A DNA stretch of 64,000 bases from JAZNGX01 sp045576675 (GCA_045576675.1 JAZNGX010000176.1:1-64000); one strand, 5' to 3'; shown: positions 18,298 through 29,075, numbered from the stretch's first letter. Numbers and translations are program-made. Notes: generated by a model not told the origin, from the letters alone.

Positions 18298-21024
18298 TTA
18301 ATATTTGTATACTACAATTCCGTATAAAACGCCCGTTGTTGTATGTATTGCAACTCTGTAATTCGGATTCATTGAATATACATATGACTGCAGCTCGTTT
18401 GCACTTAATTGTGTAATCTTTTTATCACTTCTGCTCATATCACACAAATAAATCATCTTTAAATTGCCGCCAATCCTATATATACCACTGCTTCCGGTCG
18501 GGTCAACAGGTGCTCCCGCAGTTGCAGGAATATTCATAGTTGTTTTAATAACATTTGAATTCGCCTGATGGATAATACCATAGAACAAATGATGATCAGC
18601 ACCGGCGGTACCAGCATTTGAACCATCGTTGAACAATATCTGACCGGGAAGTGTGTTACCTGCACTTGCATCAAATACAGGACCGTTGTTATGAATCTCA
18701 TAAACAAGACCGTCAACATCAGAATATGCTATAATATCACCCTTGCTAATATTGCTTACCAAAGAAGGATCTTCAACAGTAAGCTTAACCTTTGCGTTGC
18801 CTGCCATCGTGATACCGTCAATTTTAATAACTTCAACTCCATCGTCGTCAAATGTCGTTTTCATATCGGTAACAAGTGTAAGTGAATCGTATCCTGCACC
18901 TGAGCCTCCGCCTGATGTATCTCTTATAACAATAGCTTTTGCAACAGCATCATCATCAAAATCAACACCGTATGCATCAACAGTAATATTTGTCTGACCA
19001 ATTATATAAGTATTAAGATAATTTGTGTTTCTGATTTTATATAATCCGTCATTTCCATAATTTGCAGGGTCCGCAGGCACCGCAAAAATAACAGTACTGC
19101 TATCTAATAGGAAGCTTACATTATTTCCGCTGAAGAAAAATTCTCCCCACTTAGACCAACGGTTACCTGTTGAAGTGTACTTAGACAAATTCGCAGCTGT
19201 TTCGCCTCTTCCTGAAACTGAGGTATCAATAGCATTGATAGTGTTTTTCCCGTTTGTGGTAAAGCGTATAAGCTGCGGAATCGAGTCAGCCTGTACAACA
19301 CCTGCATCGTCAGTTTTCAAGTCTGTAAGTGCATCTGTTCCGCTTTTCTTTGTGCCGTCAATAGTGATTTTTTCGTCAGTATTGTACACCTCTGGTTCAA
19401 GTGCATCCTCAGCAAGCAGCTTAACATACAAGCTTTCGCTCATTGTATTTTCAGTTTCTGTAGCTTTAATCAAATAACCGAACTTCCATTTGTCAGAAGT
19501 GTCAAGGCTTACTGCGGCAACCTTTTCATCCATATCAAGATAGAACACACCGCTATCGCCCACACTTAAATCAATCGCATTGTTGTTTCCGGCAGTAACC
19601 GCTGCCATATAACTGTCTGCAATGCGGAAGCTTTCGCCATCAACTGTTATTATTTCACCCTCGGCATCGACTTCGATATTTGAAATCACACCAAATACAG
19701 GGTCGTTAAATACAGTGGCAGTTAACACTGATAAATCATTACTTAGTGCAACTGATAAAACATCCCACTTGGAAAGGTCACCGATTCCGATATCGTCTCC
19801 CCACATACCTTTAAGTGACACTATATCATAATCATCAGGTGAAATTGAAATCATACTGCCATACATATCTGCTACAAATCCATCAGATACATTCACAGAA
19901 TTTACAACATAATTTGTAAATTCAAACACGTTTATTACATCGTAAACATAGTCGTCATTGTTGTCTATAAGTGTAACAGTACCAGTTGCAGGAGCAAGTG
20001 TATCCAGAGTAAAGCCAGGGAATGCAACTCCGTTGTAAATAACGTCAACCTCATCAGAAATCTCATATTCTATAGCCTTTTTGTCGCCTTCAACAACAAA
20101 ATTTGTATATGAGAACTGAGCACTTGTGCGAAGTATATCATCCGCCTTTACAGTTACAATATTATTCTTTCTGTCATTTAATGTGTATGTTATTATTTCG
20201 TAATCATCATTTTCGTCTTCAATGTAATACGCCTTTACATTGTAACCAAGATAATCACCAATGTCCAAATCACCTGCAAAATAGCTGACACCATTGATAC
20301 GTACAATGTTTTCAGGCTGCTTTGCCTTTCTTGTAAGTGTTGTTATTTCATTTGCATCAATAATTCCATCAACAGTTTTAATATCAAAGTTTACATCAAG
20401 CAGTGTTTCGCCCTCAATTGCCTTATACTCTTTGGCAACACCAAAGCCAACCTGCTGCAACACCTCAGTGTGCAATGCTTTGTATATTAAATTAATAAGC
20501 TTTTCATAAGTAATGTCCTCTCCAACAAGACCTGTAACGTCATTGCAGATTTTAACCTCATTACCTATTGTTAAATATCCAACAGGATATCCGCCGTTTT
20601 TATCAGCAAGCATTTCGTAGCCGATAACATTAACAAGTGCTGTTACTGCCTCTTCATACTTTACAGTGTCATCAGGTCTGAAGCTGCCATCACCAAAGCC
20701 ACTTACAACGCCAAGGTCGGCTGCCGCCTGAATACTGCCTGCATAAGCGTTTTTGGCAATATCATTGAATGAATACGACTGATAAACCATATTCTTTGTG
20801 CTTTCAGCATTGTACAGCTTAAGAAGAATATCGCACATTTCTCCTCTTGTAATAATATGCTCTAGGTCATATTCATCGTCAGTCTGTATAACTCCGATTT
20901 GTTCCAGAAGTGTGATTGCCTTTTCAGTATAAGGCAACGAAGCATCAGAGCTTGCATACGCAAATGGCACAGAAATAATACTTAATATTAATAACAGTGC
21001 CGTTAATTTGATTACTGTTTTCAA
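18298..21024 (-). CDS. Secreted protein with N-terminal SLH domains
   Basis: A 908-residue exported protein. Residues 1-25 form a signal peptide (MKTVIKLTALLLILSIISVP, cleaved near AYASS). Residues about 30-200 carry SLH-type repeats (YDLEHIITRGEMCDILLKLY; GVVSGFGDGSFRPDDTVKYE) that would bind secondary cell-wall polymer. The remaining 700 residues are beta-rich, acidic and of no family I recognise; they contain repeated DDxDD-like stretches. SLH at the N-terminus contrasts with the C-terminal SLH of its two upstream neighbours. It starts 22 bases after the 592-residue gene, so is part of the same operon. It may be a scaffold or S-layer component of the glycan apparatus. Confidence 0.8.
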   Translation of the reverse strand: MKTVIKLTALLLILSIISVPFAYASSDASLPYTEKAITLLEQIGVIQTDDEYDLEHIITRGEMCDILLKLYNAESTKNMVYQSYSFNDIAKNAYAGSIQAAADLGVVSGFGDGSFRPDDTVKYEEAVTALVNVIGYEMLADKNGGYPVGYLTIGNEVKICNDVTGLVGEDITYEKLINLIYKALHTEVLQQVGFGVAKEYKAIEGETLLDVNFDIKTVDGIIDANEITTLTRKAKQPENIVRINGVSYFAGDLDIGDYLGYNVKAYYIEDENDDYEIITYTLNDRKNNIVTVKADDILRTSAQFSYTNFVVEGDKKAIEYEISDEVDVIYNGVAFPGFTLDTLAPATGTVTLIDNNDDYVYDVINVFEFTNYVVNSVNVSDGFVADMYGSMISISPDDYDIVSLKGMWGDDIGIGDLSKWDVLSVALSNDLSVLTATVFNDPVFGVISNIEVDAEGEIITVDGESFRIADSYMAAVTAGNNNAIDLSVGDSGVFYLDMDEKVAAVSLDTSDKWKFGYLIKATETENTMSESLYVKLLAEDALEPEVYNTDEKITIDGTKKSGTDALTDLKTDDAGVVQADSIPQLIRFTTNGKNTINAIDTSVSGRGETAANLSKYTSTGNRWSKWGEFFFSGNNVSFLLDSSTVIFAVPADPANYGNDGLYKIRNTNYLNTYIIGQTNITVDAYGVDFDDDAVAKAIVIRDTSGGGSGAGYDSLTLVTDMKTTFDDDGVEVIKIDGITMAGNAKVKLTVEDPSLVSNISKGDIIAYSDVDGLVYEIHNNGPVFDASAGNTLPGQILFNDGSNAGTAGADHHLFYGIIHQANSNVIKTTMNIPATAGAPVDPTGSSGIYRIGGNLKMIYLCDMSRSDKKITQLSANELQSYVYSMNPNYRVAIHTTTGVLYGIVVYKY

Positions 21025-21046
21025 TGTGTGTTTCCTCCTCTCGCCA

Positions 21047-22825
21047 TTACTTTAAGCCAAGCAGCATATTTATAACCTTTGCAGCCTGAGCACGTGTTGT
21101 AAAATCAGTTGGTGCAAACATATTACCACCAACACCGTTAATAATCTCTGCACTGTAAAGAGCTGAAACACTTACCTTTGCATAATCAGCAATATCTTTA
21201 CCGTCTTCAAAGCTTAATGCAAGATTGCCGTTAAGCTCTACACCTGCAGCAGTCAAAGCTCTGTAAGCCATTACAGCCATATCCTGACGTGTGATATTTT
21301 CGCCAACACCAAAGCTGTTGTCAAAGCCTTTAACTATACCAAGGCTGTCTGCAGTTGCTATATAAGGATAACACCAGTCTGCTTTTGCTACGTCGTTATA
21401 AACAACATCTGAGCTGTCTGCCTTCAAATCAAATGCAAGCACAAGCATTTTAACAAACTGTTCTCTTGTAACATTGGCATTCGGAGCAAACCGGTCATCA
21501 CCAACGCCGTTTATAACGCCAAGCTTTGCAAGATTGTAAATGCTTTCGTGAGCCCAAGAGCCAACCTCGTTTATATCTGAAAATGAAACAGTTGTTTCAA
21601 CAGGCTTTGTTACTTCTTCTTTCTTTTCTTCAACATCGCCTAAATACGAAACGTTTGTTTTCACTCCACCGCCGAAGGAACCGCCGCCTCCGCCGCCACC
21701 TGATGAACCTCCGCCTGTTACAGGACGGTTGTTATTATTGCCCTGATTCTGATTAACAGGTGTAAAGAAGTTTGCAAATGCAGTCTGTATTTCTGCAACT
21801 GATTTAAAGCTCTTATGAGCAAGTGCCTTACCAAGCTCAAGCTTGTCTGCAGTTACAAAATCGCCACTTAAATCAAGATTTAAAATGTTGTTATAAGCAA
21901 CAAGCACATCAGCTAAGCTTTCACGTGTTGCATTATTTACCATACCTATTGCAACCGCCACTTTATAACACTTGTTAATATCCTCTATATCAAGAGGTTT
22001 TAGCTGCTGACGAACATTCATAAAAGCCTTATGTATTTCTTCCTTATCTGTTTTTGCCTTGTACTCGTCCTCTTCTGTTTCATACTCGAAGTCTTCAGGC
22101 TTATATTCATCACCCAAGTCTATTGAAAGACATTCATCATAGCGTATAAGTGCTGCACCGATATCTGTTGTTGTATTTAATGTACCAATACCAACAGCCT
22201 TTTCAAACAAGCCGACAAATTGTTCAATTGTTGTAATTGATGTAACTCCTGCTTCGTCTCTTACGGCAACAAAAGCTTCACCTGTTGCAGCTTCGGCTGA
22301 AGCATAAGCATTATAAAGCTCAGCAGGCACACTTAAAACACCTGTATCTGTCATATTCTGCTTTAAAGCAAGCCCAATATTTGCTGTAGTTGCTGTACTT
22401 GCTGCCAACAATGCAGAATTCACTTCACCAACAGTTGCATAATAGAATGGTACTGTTCGCTGTGCTAATTCAATATCATCTGCACCCTCGCCAAGGATTA
22501 TATTGTAATAACCGCTTTGGATATACGCAGGTAGCTTTATTGAGAAATCCACTGCACCGTCTTCTGCAGTTGTTAATTCATCAACAGCGTAAACTATTGT
22601 TGCAAAATTTTGCGGAGTAATGTCCGCAGGTGTACTTCCTGCTGACATTACATACACAGAGATTTTCTGCTCACCACCATCTGCAACACCGTTTAATGTA
22701 ACCTGTCTTGTTTGACTGTTAACTGTAGCCGTTAATGAATATCCTGCTGAAAATACATTTAAACTAAAAGAGAAAATGCTAGCAATTATCAATACCAGTG
22801 TAACAATACTTTTAAATTTTTTCAT
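21047..22825 (-). CDS. Surface protein with C-terminal SLH triplet
   Basis: A 592-residue exported protein. A signal peptide occupies about residues 1-27 (LVLIIASIFSFSLNVFSAG). The following 350 residues have a beta-rich domain and then a helical part with repeats of about 90 residues (ALKQNMTDTGVLSVPAELYN; AVAIGMVNNATRESLADVL). A glycine-serine-rich linker lies at about residues 365-385. Residues 413-592 are three SLH motifs, each with an ITR/VTR/TTR-type element (NVTREQFVKMLVLAF, NITRQDMAVMAYRAL, DFTTRAQAAKVINMLL). It starts four bases after the upstream GH42-like gene. Role in glycan binding or S-layer assembly is inferred from the operon. Confidence 0.88.
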   Translation of the reverse strand: MKKFKSIVTLVLIIASIFSFSLNVFSAGYSLTATVNSQTRQVTLNGVADGGEQKISVYVMSAGSTPADITPQNFATIVYAVDELTTAEDGAVDFSIKLPAYIQSGYYNIILGEGADDIELAQRTVPFYYATVGEVNSALLAASTATTANIGLALKQNMTDTGVLSVPAELYNAYASAEAATGEAFVAVRDEAGVTSITTIEQFVGLFEKAVGIGTLNTTTDIGAALIRYDECLSIDLGDEYKPEDFEYETEEDEYKAKTDKEEIHKAFMNVRQQLKPLDIEDINKCYKVAVAIGMVNNATRESLADVLVAYNNILNLDLSGDFVTADKLELGKALAHKSFKSVAEIQTAFANFFTPVNQNQGNNNNRPVTGGGSSGGGGGGGSFGGGVKTNVSYLGDVEEKKEEVTKPVETTVSFSDINEVGSWAHESIYNLAKLGVINGVGDDRFAPNANVTREQFVKMLVLAFDLKADSSDVVYNDVAKADWCYPYIATADSLGIVKGFDNSFGVGENITRQDMAVMAYRALTAAGVELNGNLALSFEDGKDIADYAKVSVSALYSAEIINGVGGNMFAPTDFTTRAQAAKVINMLLGLK

Positions 22826-22829
22826 TATT

Positions 22830-25800
22830 TCACTCCGTTCCTAATGTAGCCAGCAACCTTGTTATAGCCGCTACAGCCTGTGCTCTTGTAACATTGCCTT
22901 TCGGTGAGAATTTCTGTTCACCAACACCCTCCATCAATTCAAGTGCTGATGCCTTATTTACGCTTGCCTTTGTCCAGTCTGCAATACTTCCGCTGTCTGC
23001 AAAGCTTGCAGAATTTCCGCTTGGTGCAATGCCACATTTTTTATCATATACACGAACAATTATATCCGCCATTTCTTCTCTTGTGATTGCATTTTCTGGC
23101 TTGAACACATTGCCATTTAATAATTCGTCATTAATATAACCTAAATCATAAGCCTGCTGCAGATATGTTGCAAACCAGTCATCGGGATTAACATCGTTTG
23201 CTATGCCCTTATATAATGTTAAGTCGTAGAAAATATTCTTTTCTTTCAAAGCACGAACAATCATAGCAACAAACTGTGATCTTGTTACCTCTGAATCAGG
23301 GTCATAAATGCCTTCTTCAACGCCCTTTACAAAGCCTGCCTTTGCAGCCTTTAAGATTTCATCCTTTGCCCAGTGACCATCAATATCACTAAACGTTGGA
23401 TTTACAGCAACAGTATCAGCCTCAAGAATGCCAAAATCAGAGATATAACCAACTTTGCTGAACTCGTTCTTAGCATCTTCTATGTCCGAATCAAACATCC
23501 AATCCTCAACAGCAATAATCCATAAATTGCCATCTCTTAATGCCCAAGCATTACCCTTGTCTGTTGTAGCAAGTACTTCAGATGTAGCAGTTGGCTTTAA
23601 TACCTGTACAGTCATGCCATCAGCATTCACATCAGTTTCGCTTGTGTAATACTTATCAATTTCAGGAACCGCACCTAAATCCTTACGTGCTCCCATAAAT
23701 ACAACCTTTTTATATTCCGGACGTGATCTTAACATTTCACAAAGTGATGGTCCGTAAAGTCTTGATGCCGGAGCATCAGACATATTTGTAACCAACAACT
23801 CTGTATCAATCCACGGATCCATCAAAGGCAAAAGTACAAAATCAGAAGTTACACGCGGATATGATCTGTTAACCATATCACCATCATAATGAACAGCTGT
23901 GAAAATGTTTGGCTTATACCACCAAGCATCAGCAGCGGGATACATATAACCGTGATCATACACATACTTTGACTTAACCAGTTCCTTTACTCTTGAAGGT
24001 TGTGTCAGTATTTTACGGTAGTTGTTAGCCCATTCATATAATGCTGGCTTTGTTTCGTAAGCATATGCCTGTATAATTATACCTGAATTGTTATTGGAAA
24101 TAAGGAAATCATAAATTCCCTTTGCACCGGTGTCAAGCAACAAATTAAAATGATCGTGCATATATTCCTCAGTTGGATAGCTCGTTTCGCCCGATTCATA
24201 CTTCAAATTAATATTTTCTTCAGTATTAGTTTCGGTTACAACAAGCCAAACCGTCTTCTTGCTGGCATTTGCCTGACTGTAATACGAACCGTTTCTACCC
24301 ATTGACTTTGGTGTTGCACCATAAGTTTCGCAGCCTATTCCATCAAAACCATAGTTTTCTGATGTAGCAATACGATATGAAGAATATGAATCAGTCATCT
24401 TATACACAACAGGTGTATCAATGTACTTTTTCACAGCTTCAGCCATATCGTTATCAAAATCACGATGCTTTTCTGAAACGAAATCGGTAAAATCGCTCCA
24501 CATTCTGCTGTTATATGTATCAGAATAATAAAGCTCGTTTGTATAAGCATCAGCCGCATAAGTGCCATAGCCGCCCGCTTCATCTTTATCGGTTGTATAA
24601 AGCGGAATTATAAGTGCAGCCTTTTCAAAGCTTTCAAGAGCAGGTGTGATTTTCCAGGAATCGTTTAAAACATCAATTGTTCTATATCTTGTTTCCAAAA
24701 ACTTAGCATATTTTTCATTTGCAGTATCATTGAATACTCTTGCAGATTCCATATCATTGGCGTAAGAAGACTCATTAAAGCACAAGTCAATCCACATTGT
24801 AAATCCATCGCCAACCTCAAGTCTTTCTGCAAATTCGCCAACATTTTTAACTGTTATATCGCCAAATTCCAGGAAGTTACTAAAGTTAGATGTGGGCCTG
24901 CCTTTGAACTTTGGAGTAAATGCAACTGTGTATGCCTTGCCTTCGCCTTCCGGTAACTCAACCTCGGCACTAAAACGCCAGTTGCCGCCGCCTAAGCTTT
25001 CAATCTTGCCGTCACCATTCTGAACAGCATTTTGTGTTTCCTGATCAATAACAATAAACTTTACAGCTGTTCCTTCGGGATTAGCATAATTTGCAAAACC
25101 ATTTCCCGGTGCATCAAGAGTTACAGTACCGCTTTCAGTAACGTCTTTTACACGTACAGTTGCTCTACCATTATCAATACCTCTGATATAATAAGCCTCA
25201 AAATCGTGTCTTGCACGGTCAAGTCTATCATTCAACTGAATTGAGTAATTTATGCCTTTTTCATCAAGTACAGCGAAAAGATATTCAAAAGCCCAAGTGG
25301 GATAATCAATATTAAAGCCTCGGCTGTTGATATAAATATCAGTTACGTTATGCTCAACAAGTCTGCCGATAAATTCAAGGTCAGCCTGGAAATTCTTTTC
25401 GTTGTTTGCCGGGTTGTTAACATCAAAATAGCAAAGATAATCAAAAGCAACCATACCGCCTAATGGTATATAAGGCACACCGTCTCTTATCTTGGTGAAT
25501 GTCTGATTTACATACCAGAAATGACAATTTCCTGATTTTTCACTGTCCAAAAAGCCGTAACTCATAGGCTTGTAATGCTCGCCTACATTTGGTTTGCTTT
25601 TAACAAGGTTAACGTTTATCACATCGTTCTGCATTAATTTGGTCTTATGAAGTCCAACCGTCGCAGTATATGCACCTTTAGGAATAGCCTCGGTTACAGT
25701 AAATGAACAGCTTAATTCATTTTCTTCTCCCGGAATCCACTTTGAAGTTTCAACAGTTTCACTGCCTTCCAATACACCCCAAAGCACATCCTCTTTCCAC

Positions 25801-26867
25801 AAAGCCACATAAGCAGTTGTATCATAATCAATAGCAGTATTTGAAGTTGCTTTTAAGCTCACTTCAAAAGGTACATCTGCAGAAATATCTGCCGGGAAGC
25901 TGATGTTTCCCGTTGTAATAGTCTTCATTTCAGGGTTTTTATGCTCTTTACTTCCGATATAAACATTTGAAACTGTTGCAAATGCTTCACCGTTATCATA
26001 ATCAGCACCAACAATACCCGTTGTAACCTGATGCTCACCAAAGGCTGCATTAAAAGGAACCTCAAGCTCAAAGCTATCAGTATATTCATAGCCAGGTGTC
26101 CATGTATTAATAGGAACTTCCGGAGATTTTACAACCTTGTACACAACCTCGCCCTTACGCTCAAGCTGTGCATAAATCTTCAACTCACCTGTTACTCTTT
26201 CTTTAACCTTGTTTGATACTTCTATGGTGATTGTTTCTTTACGCTGATAAAGCTCTTTGTCAACCGAACCGCCAACATATTCAGCTTTAACAGTGCTTCT
26301 TTTGTAAGGTGGATTACCTGTATTAGGAGCCCACTCCCATTCAGCAGGAACAACAGCCAAAGCATCACAACCCTGAATAACCTTTGAGTCTAAGCCTCTG
26401 TGTTCAGGAACAACAAGACTTATGCTGTGCTTACCTCTCTCAAGAACTCTTGTATCAAGCTTGCACCAATTGAAGCCAAGACCATATTGTGTATCAGCAA
26501 ACATCGAACTGCCAATGTCTGAATTCTTAAAATCAGCATACTCGCTGCCATCAATAGACCACTGGATTTTTGAAATATGTGATACATTAGGTGTAAGCAC
26601 AAGTGCCCATATATCGTAATTCTGTTCTACCGAAATCTGAAAAGGTGCCTTTATTTCGGGACAATTATTCGGCATATCATTTAAAAATGACCATAAATGA
26701 CTTCCGCCATAAGCAGAAGAATTGGTTCTGACACCAAAACCTGTAAACTCAGTATCCTCAGCCTCTATCCATATTGACTGGTATCCTCTTATGGCGAATA
26801 CCTCGATGTTTACACAATTTATAATGAATACAAGTGTCAGTAATAAATATAACGCTTTTTTTAGCAC
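22830..26867 (-). CDS. Giant SLH-anchored GH42-like glycosidase
   Basis: A 1345-residue surface enzyme. Order: signal peptide (1-25); one EAE/YDIW carbohydrate-binding-like module beginning IWIEAEDTEF (about 30-190); two Ig-like beta domains (about 195-430); a TIM-barrel core of the GH42/clan A type (about 430-1050); three SLH motifs (1153-1345). The core has PYIPLGGM, MWIDLCFNESSYAND, where Asn-Glu is the likely acid/base, and WLVVTETNTEENI, whose Thr-Glu is the likely nucleophile. It is a close paralogue of the 1576-residue protein upstream in the locus. Exact sugar specificity is unknown; beta-galactosidase or a related activity is the family's usual one. Confidence 0.75.
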   Translation of the reverse strand: MLKKALYLLLTLVFIINCVNIEVFAIRGYQSIWIEAEDTEFTGFGVRTNSSAYGGSHLWSFLNDMPNNCPEIKAPFQISVEQNYDIWALVLTPNVSHISKIQWSIDGSEYADFKNSDIGSSMFADTQYGLGFNWCKLDTRVLERGKHSISLVVPEHRGLDSKVIQGCDALAVVPAEWEWAPNTGNPPYKRSTVKAEYVGGSVDKELYQRKETITIEVSNKVKERVTGELKIYAQLERKGEVVYKVVKSPEVPINTWTPGYEYTDSFELEVPFNAAFGEHQVTTGIVGADYDNGEAFATVSNVYIGSKEHKNPEMKTITTGNISFPADISADVPFEVSLKATSNTAIDYDTTAYVALWKEDVLWGVLEGSETVETSKWIPGEENELSCSFTVTEAIPKGAYTATVGLHKTKLMQNDVINVNLVKSKPNVGEHYKPMSYGFLDSEKSGNCHFWYVNQTFTKIRDGVPYIPLGGMVAFDYLCYFDVNNPANNEKNFQADLEFIGRLVEHNVTDIYINSRGFNIDYPTWAFEYLFAVLDEKGINYSIQLNDRLDRARHDFEAYYIRGIDNGRATVRVKDVTESGTVTLDAPGNGFANYANPEGTAVKFIVIDQETQNAVQNGDGKIESLGGGNWRFSAEVELPEGEGKAYTVAFTPKFKGRPTSNFSNFLEFGDITVKNVGEFAERLEVGDGFTMWIDLCFNESSYANDMESARVFNDTANEKYAKFLETRYRTIDVLNDSWKITPALESFEKAALIIPLYTTDKDEAGGYGTYAADAYTNELYYSDTYNSRMWSDFTDFVSEKHRDFDNDMAEAVKKYIDTPVVYKMTDSYSSYRIATSENYGFDGIGCETYGATPKSMGRNGSYYSQANASKKTVWLVVTETNTEENINLKYESGETSYPTEEYMHDHFNLLLDTGAKGIYDFLISNNNSGIIIQAYAYETKPALYEWANNYRKILTQPSRVKELVKSKYVYDHGYMYPAADAWWYKPNIFTAVHYDGDMVNRSYPRVTSDFVLLPLMDPWIDTELLVTNMSDAPASRLYGPSLCEMLRSRPEYKKVVFMGARKDLGAVPEIDKYYTSETDVNADGMTVQVLKPTATSEVLATTDKGNAWALRDGNLWIIAVEDWMFDSDIEDAKNEFSKVGYISDFGILEADTVAVNPTFSDIDGHWAKDEILKAAKAGFVKGVEEGIYDPDSEVTRSQFVAMIVRALKEKNIFYDLTLYKGIANDVNPDDWFATYLQQAYDLGYINDELLNGNVFKPENAITREEMADIIVRVYDKKCGIAPSGNSASFADSGSIADWTKASVNKASALELMEGVGEQKFSPKGNVTRAQAVAAITRLLATLGTE

Positions 26868-26881
26868 TCCGGTACCCTCCT

Positions 26882-28078
26882 TTAATAAACAACAGATGAA
26901 GAAATAATATTTCCCTTAATCAAATCATCCCATAAGTATAAATATAACTTGTGTCCTGTTACATCCGCAGGAAGTGTAAAGCCTGCACTTAACGGACTGT
27001 AATCAGCTGTCAATGCACAGCTATCCATAGCCATAGAAACTATTGCACCTTCGCTGTCCTTAAGTACAGCAAGTAAAGTTGCGTTGCTTTGACTTCCGGG
27101 AACATTGTTGCGGACTTCTGCAGTAGCTGTCACTGTGCTTCCACCTGTTACACTACCTGTCAGACCGAAATTCTTTGTTGAGAACTCGCCAAGCTTTTTA
27201 ACTGTTACAGCAAGCTCTTCAGTTAGCGTTGCACCGAAACATACAGATGTTACATTAACAGTAACCTCAGCATCGGCAGCACTATATAAAGGTTGTGTAA
27301 CAACACCGGCATTTGTAATATAATCAGTATTGCCTGAAGTATATGTCATTGTGCTTCCGTAAGCACCGGTTGACGGGAATGTATAAGCATCTGTTATTCC
27401 ATTTGCAACTGCATTTTTTATAACATTCAAATCACACGCTGCATAAACCCAGTCAACATTAAGCTTTGCGGCTTCCTCAATCGGTTTCCAGTTATAAGCA
27501 GACGGCACCATAACGATGCAGTCAAATGCCCAGATGTAACCACCGGGTACTCTTTGTACAGGCATAATGCTTATATTATGATTACCTGCAGCAAAATTAA
27601 CTGTTGTAACAGGATTCCATGTCAGGTCGGCATTACCAAGACCTGAAAAAGTTCCAAATAAGCCTACCGGTTGATAGTCCGAACGGGTCGGAACACCAAC
27701 ATATCCTATTTTTGTTCCTGAATTATCTGTGAACACAGCATCTGCACCATCAACTGAATATTTAAAATCAGAAACCCAGTCGATATTTGGTCTTGTAGAA
27801 ACTACCCAGATATCATATTCACATTCTGAATTCACATTAAATGTATAATCAAGATGATAGTTTTCACTTCCTGTGGGAGATACATTTCTTAATGTAATCG
27901 CACTTCCACCGCTTGCACCGCCAAGTGCTGTTGTAGAGGTCAAGTTACTTGTAACATCCTCGTTTTCAGCCTCAAGCCATATAATATTCGGTGTGATATC
28001 TGCGGCAAATGACACCGTTGTCATAAGCAAAAGTACTGCCACAGTTAAATATATAAAACGAAAAACAAAACTTTTCAT
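26882..28078 (-). CDS. Secreted single-module EAE/YDIW protein
   Basis: A 398-residue exported protein. A signal peptide (1-26) is followed by one copy of the locus-specific module (WLEAENEDVTSN, ECEYDIWVVSTRPNIDWVSD, ending YNWKP, about 30-200). Next come an atypical Ig-like segment and a C-terminal beta domain ending in a KLYLYLWDD motif that also appears, as KMFVWN/KMFLWN, in the 754- and 1576-residue proteins. Start chosen at 28078 (AAAGGA upstream, immediate signal peptide); an upstream in-frame ATG adds 19 unlikely residues. It looks like a stripped-down, non-catalytic version of the giant proteins and may be a soluble binding protein. No SLH. Confidence 0.75.
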   Translation of the reverse strand: MKSFVFRFIYLTVAVLLLMTTVSFAADITPNIIWLEAENEDVTSNLTSTTALGGASGGSAITLRNVSPTGSENYHLDYTFNVNSECEYDIWVVSTRPNIDWVSDFKYSVDGADAVFTDNSGTKIGYVGVPTRSDYQPVGLFGTFSGLGNADLTWNPVTTVNFAAGNHNISIMPVQRVPGGYIWAFDCIVMVPSAYNWKPIEEAAKLNVDWVYAACDLNVIKNAVANGITDAYTFPSTGAYGSTMTYTSGNTDYITNAGVVTQPLYSAADAEVTVNVTSVCFGATLTEELAVTVKKLGEFSTKNFGLTGSVTGGSTVTATAEVRNNVPGSQSNATLLAVLKDSEGAIVSMAMDSCALTADYSPLSAGFTLPADVTGHKLYLYLWDDLIKGNIISSSVVY

Positions 28079-28166
28079 TATATCATTCCTTTCATTAATG
28101 AACCCCGTATGCCTTAAACTTAAAAATTTGCACACTTTTAATTTGTCGTTCTCGTAAGGCTATTAT

Positions 28167-29057
28167 TTATCCCTTTACGCCGCTCATATTAGCACCCGCA
28201 AGTATCTGCTTCTGGAATATACTATAAATAATTACAGGAGGCATAATAGCAAACACCAATGCCACCACATACATATCCATAGGATATCCGCCGTCCTTCA
28301 TTGTAAATATCTTTACCAATACAGGATGCAAATTTACATTCTTAAGAATTATATACGGCCATAAGAAGTTTTGCCACGAAGCGTTGAATGACTGAATAGC
28401 CACAACAACAAGTATCGGCTTGCTTAAAGGCACAATAATTCTTGCAAAAATTCCTATAGGTCCGCAACCGTCAAGCCTTGCAGCTTCAACATAGGATGAC
28501 GGAATTGAATCAAAATAGTTTTTAAACATCAAAACATAAAACGAACGCACGCCTGCCATCAACCACAATGGAACATATGAATTTGTAATGTTCGCATGAA
28601 TAATCGGAAAATCAAGAAACACTTTAAAAAGCGGAATCATATTGATTGATGTAGGCATCATAAGTGTCCATAACACAAGTGAAAAAACAACTGTATGACC
28701 CTTAGGCTTCATACATGATAAAACATAAGCAAAAATTCCGTTTATTACTAATGTAAATACCAATTCACCGCCTGCAAGTATGAATGTGTTTTTATAATAC
28801 TTCATAAAATTCATACTTTTCCAGCCTTCAACAAGCTTTTCGGGATGAAAAGACTTCGGGAAAAATGTAGGCGGAATACTTAAAAACTCGTTCATATCCT
28901 TTAAGCTGGATAGCATTAACCACACAATAGGGAAAAAGCATATACAACAGATTAATATTAAAAATGTAAATATCAGCCAGTATAATACTTTAACCTTTGT
29001 TCTTTTTAAATCAAGGAAGCTTATAATACCTTCCGTTTTGTTATTAAATGCCTTCAT
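28167..29057 (-). CDS. Carbohydrate ABC transporter permease (CUT1, MalG type)
   Basis: A 296-residue inner membrane permease with six predicted helices and the EAA loop that contacts the ATPase (YVEAARLDGCGPIGIFARIIVPLSKP). The long hydrophilic first periplasmic segment and C-terminal GANMSGVKG are usual for MalG-like CUT1 subunits. It follows its MalF-type partner by 18 bases. No ATP-binding subunit is encoded in the operon, as is common for CUT1 systems that share an MsmK-type ATPase. Likely imports the oligosaccharides made by the surface enzymes. Confidence 0.95.
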   Translation of the reverse strand: MKAFNNKTEGIISFLDLKRTKVKVLYWLIFTFLILICCICFFPIVWLMLSSLKDMNEFLSIPPTFFPKSFHPEKLVEGWKSMNFMKYYKNTFILAGGELVFTLVINGIFAYVLSCMKPKGHTVVFSLVLWTLMMPTSINMIPLFKVFLDFPIIHANITNSYVPLWLMAGVRSFYVLMFKNYFDSIPSSYVEAARLDGCGPIGIFARIIVPLSKPILVVVAIQSFNASWQNFLWPYIILKNVNLHPVLVKIFTMKDGGYPMDMYVVALVFAIMPPVIIYSIFQKQILAGANMSGVKG

Positions 29058-29075
29058 CGTATTAAGCTCCCCTCC

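Noticed and set aside
21660..21725. Short GC-rich repeat on the plus strand, possible CRISPR or tandem repeat
   Set aside because: It is the coding sequence of a Gly/Ser linker in the 592-residue SLH protein.
28081..28166. Third copy of the 81-bp regulatory element before the 398-residue gene
   Set aside because: Only one GCAAATT half-site (plus strand 28125-28131) is seen and there is no matching promoter spacing.
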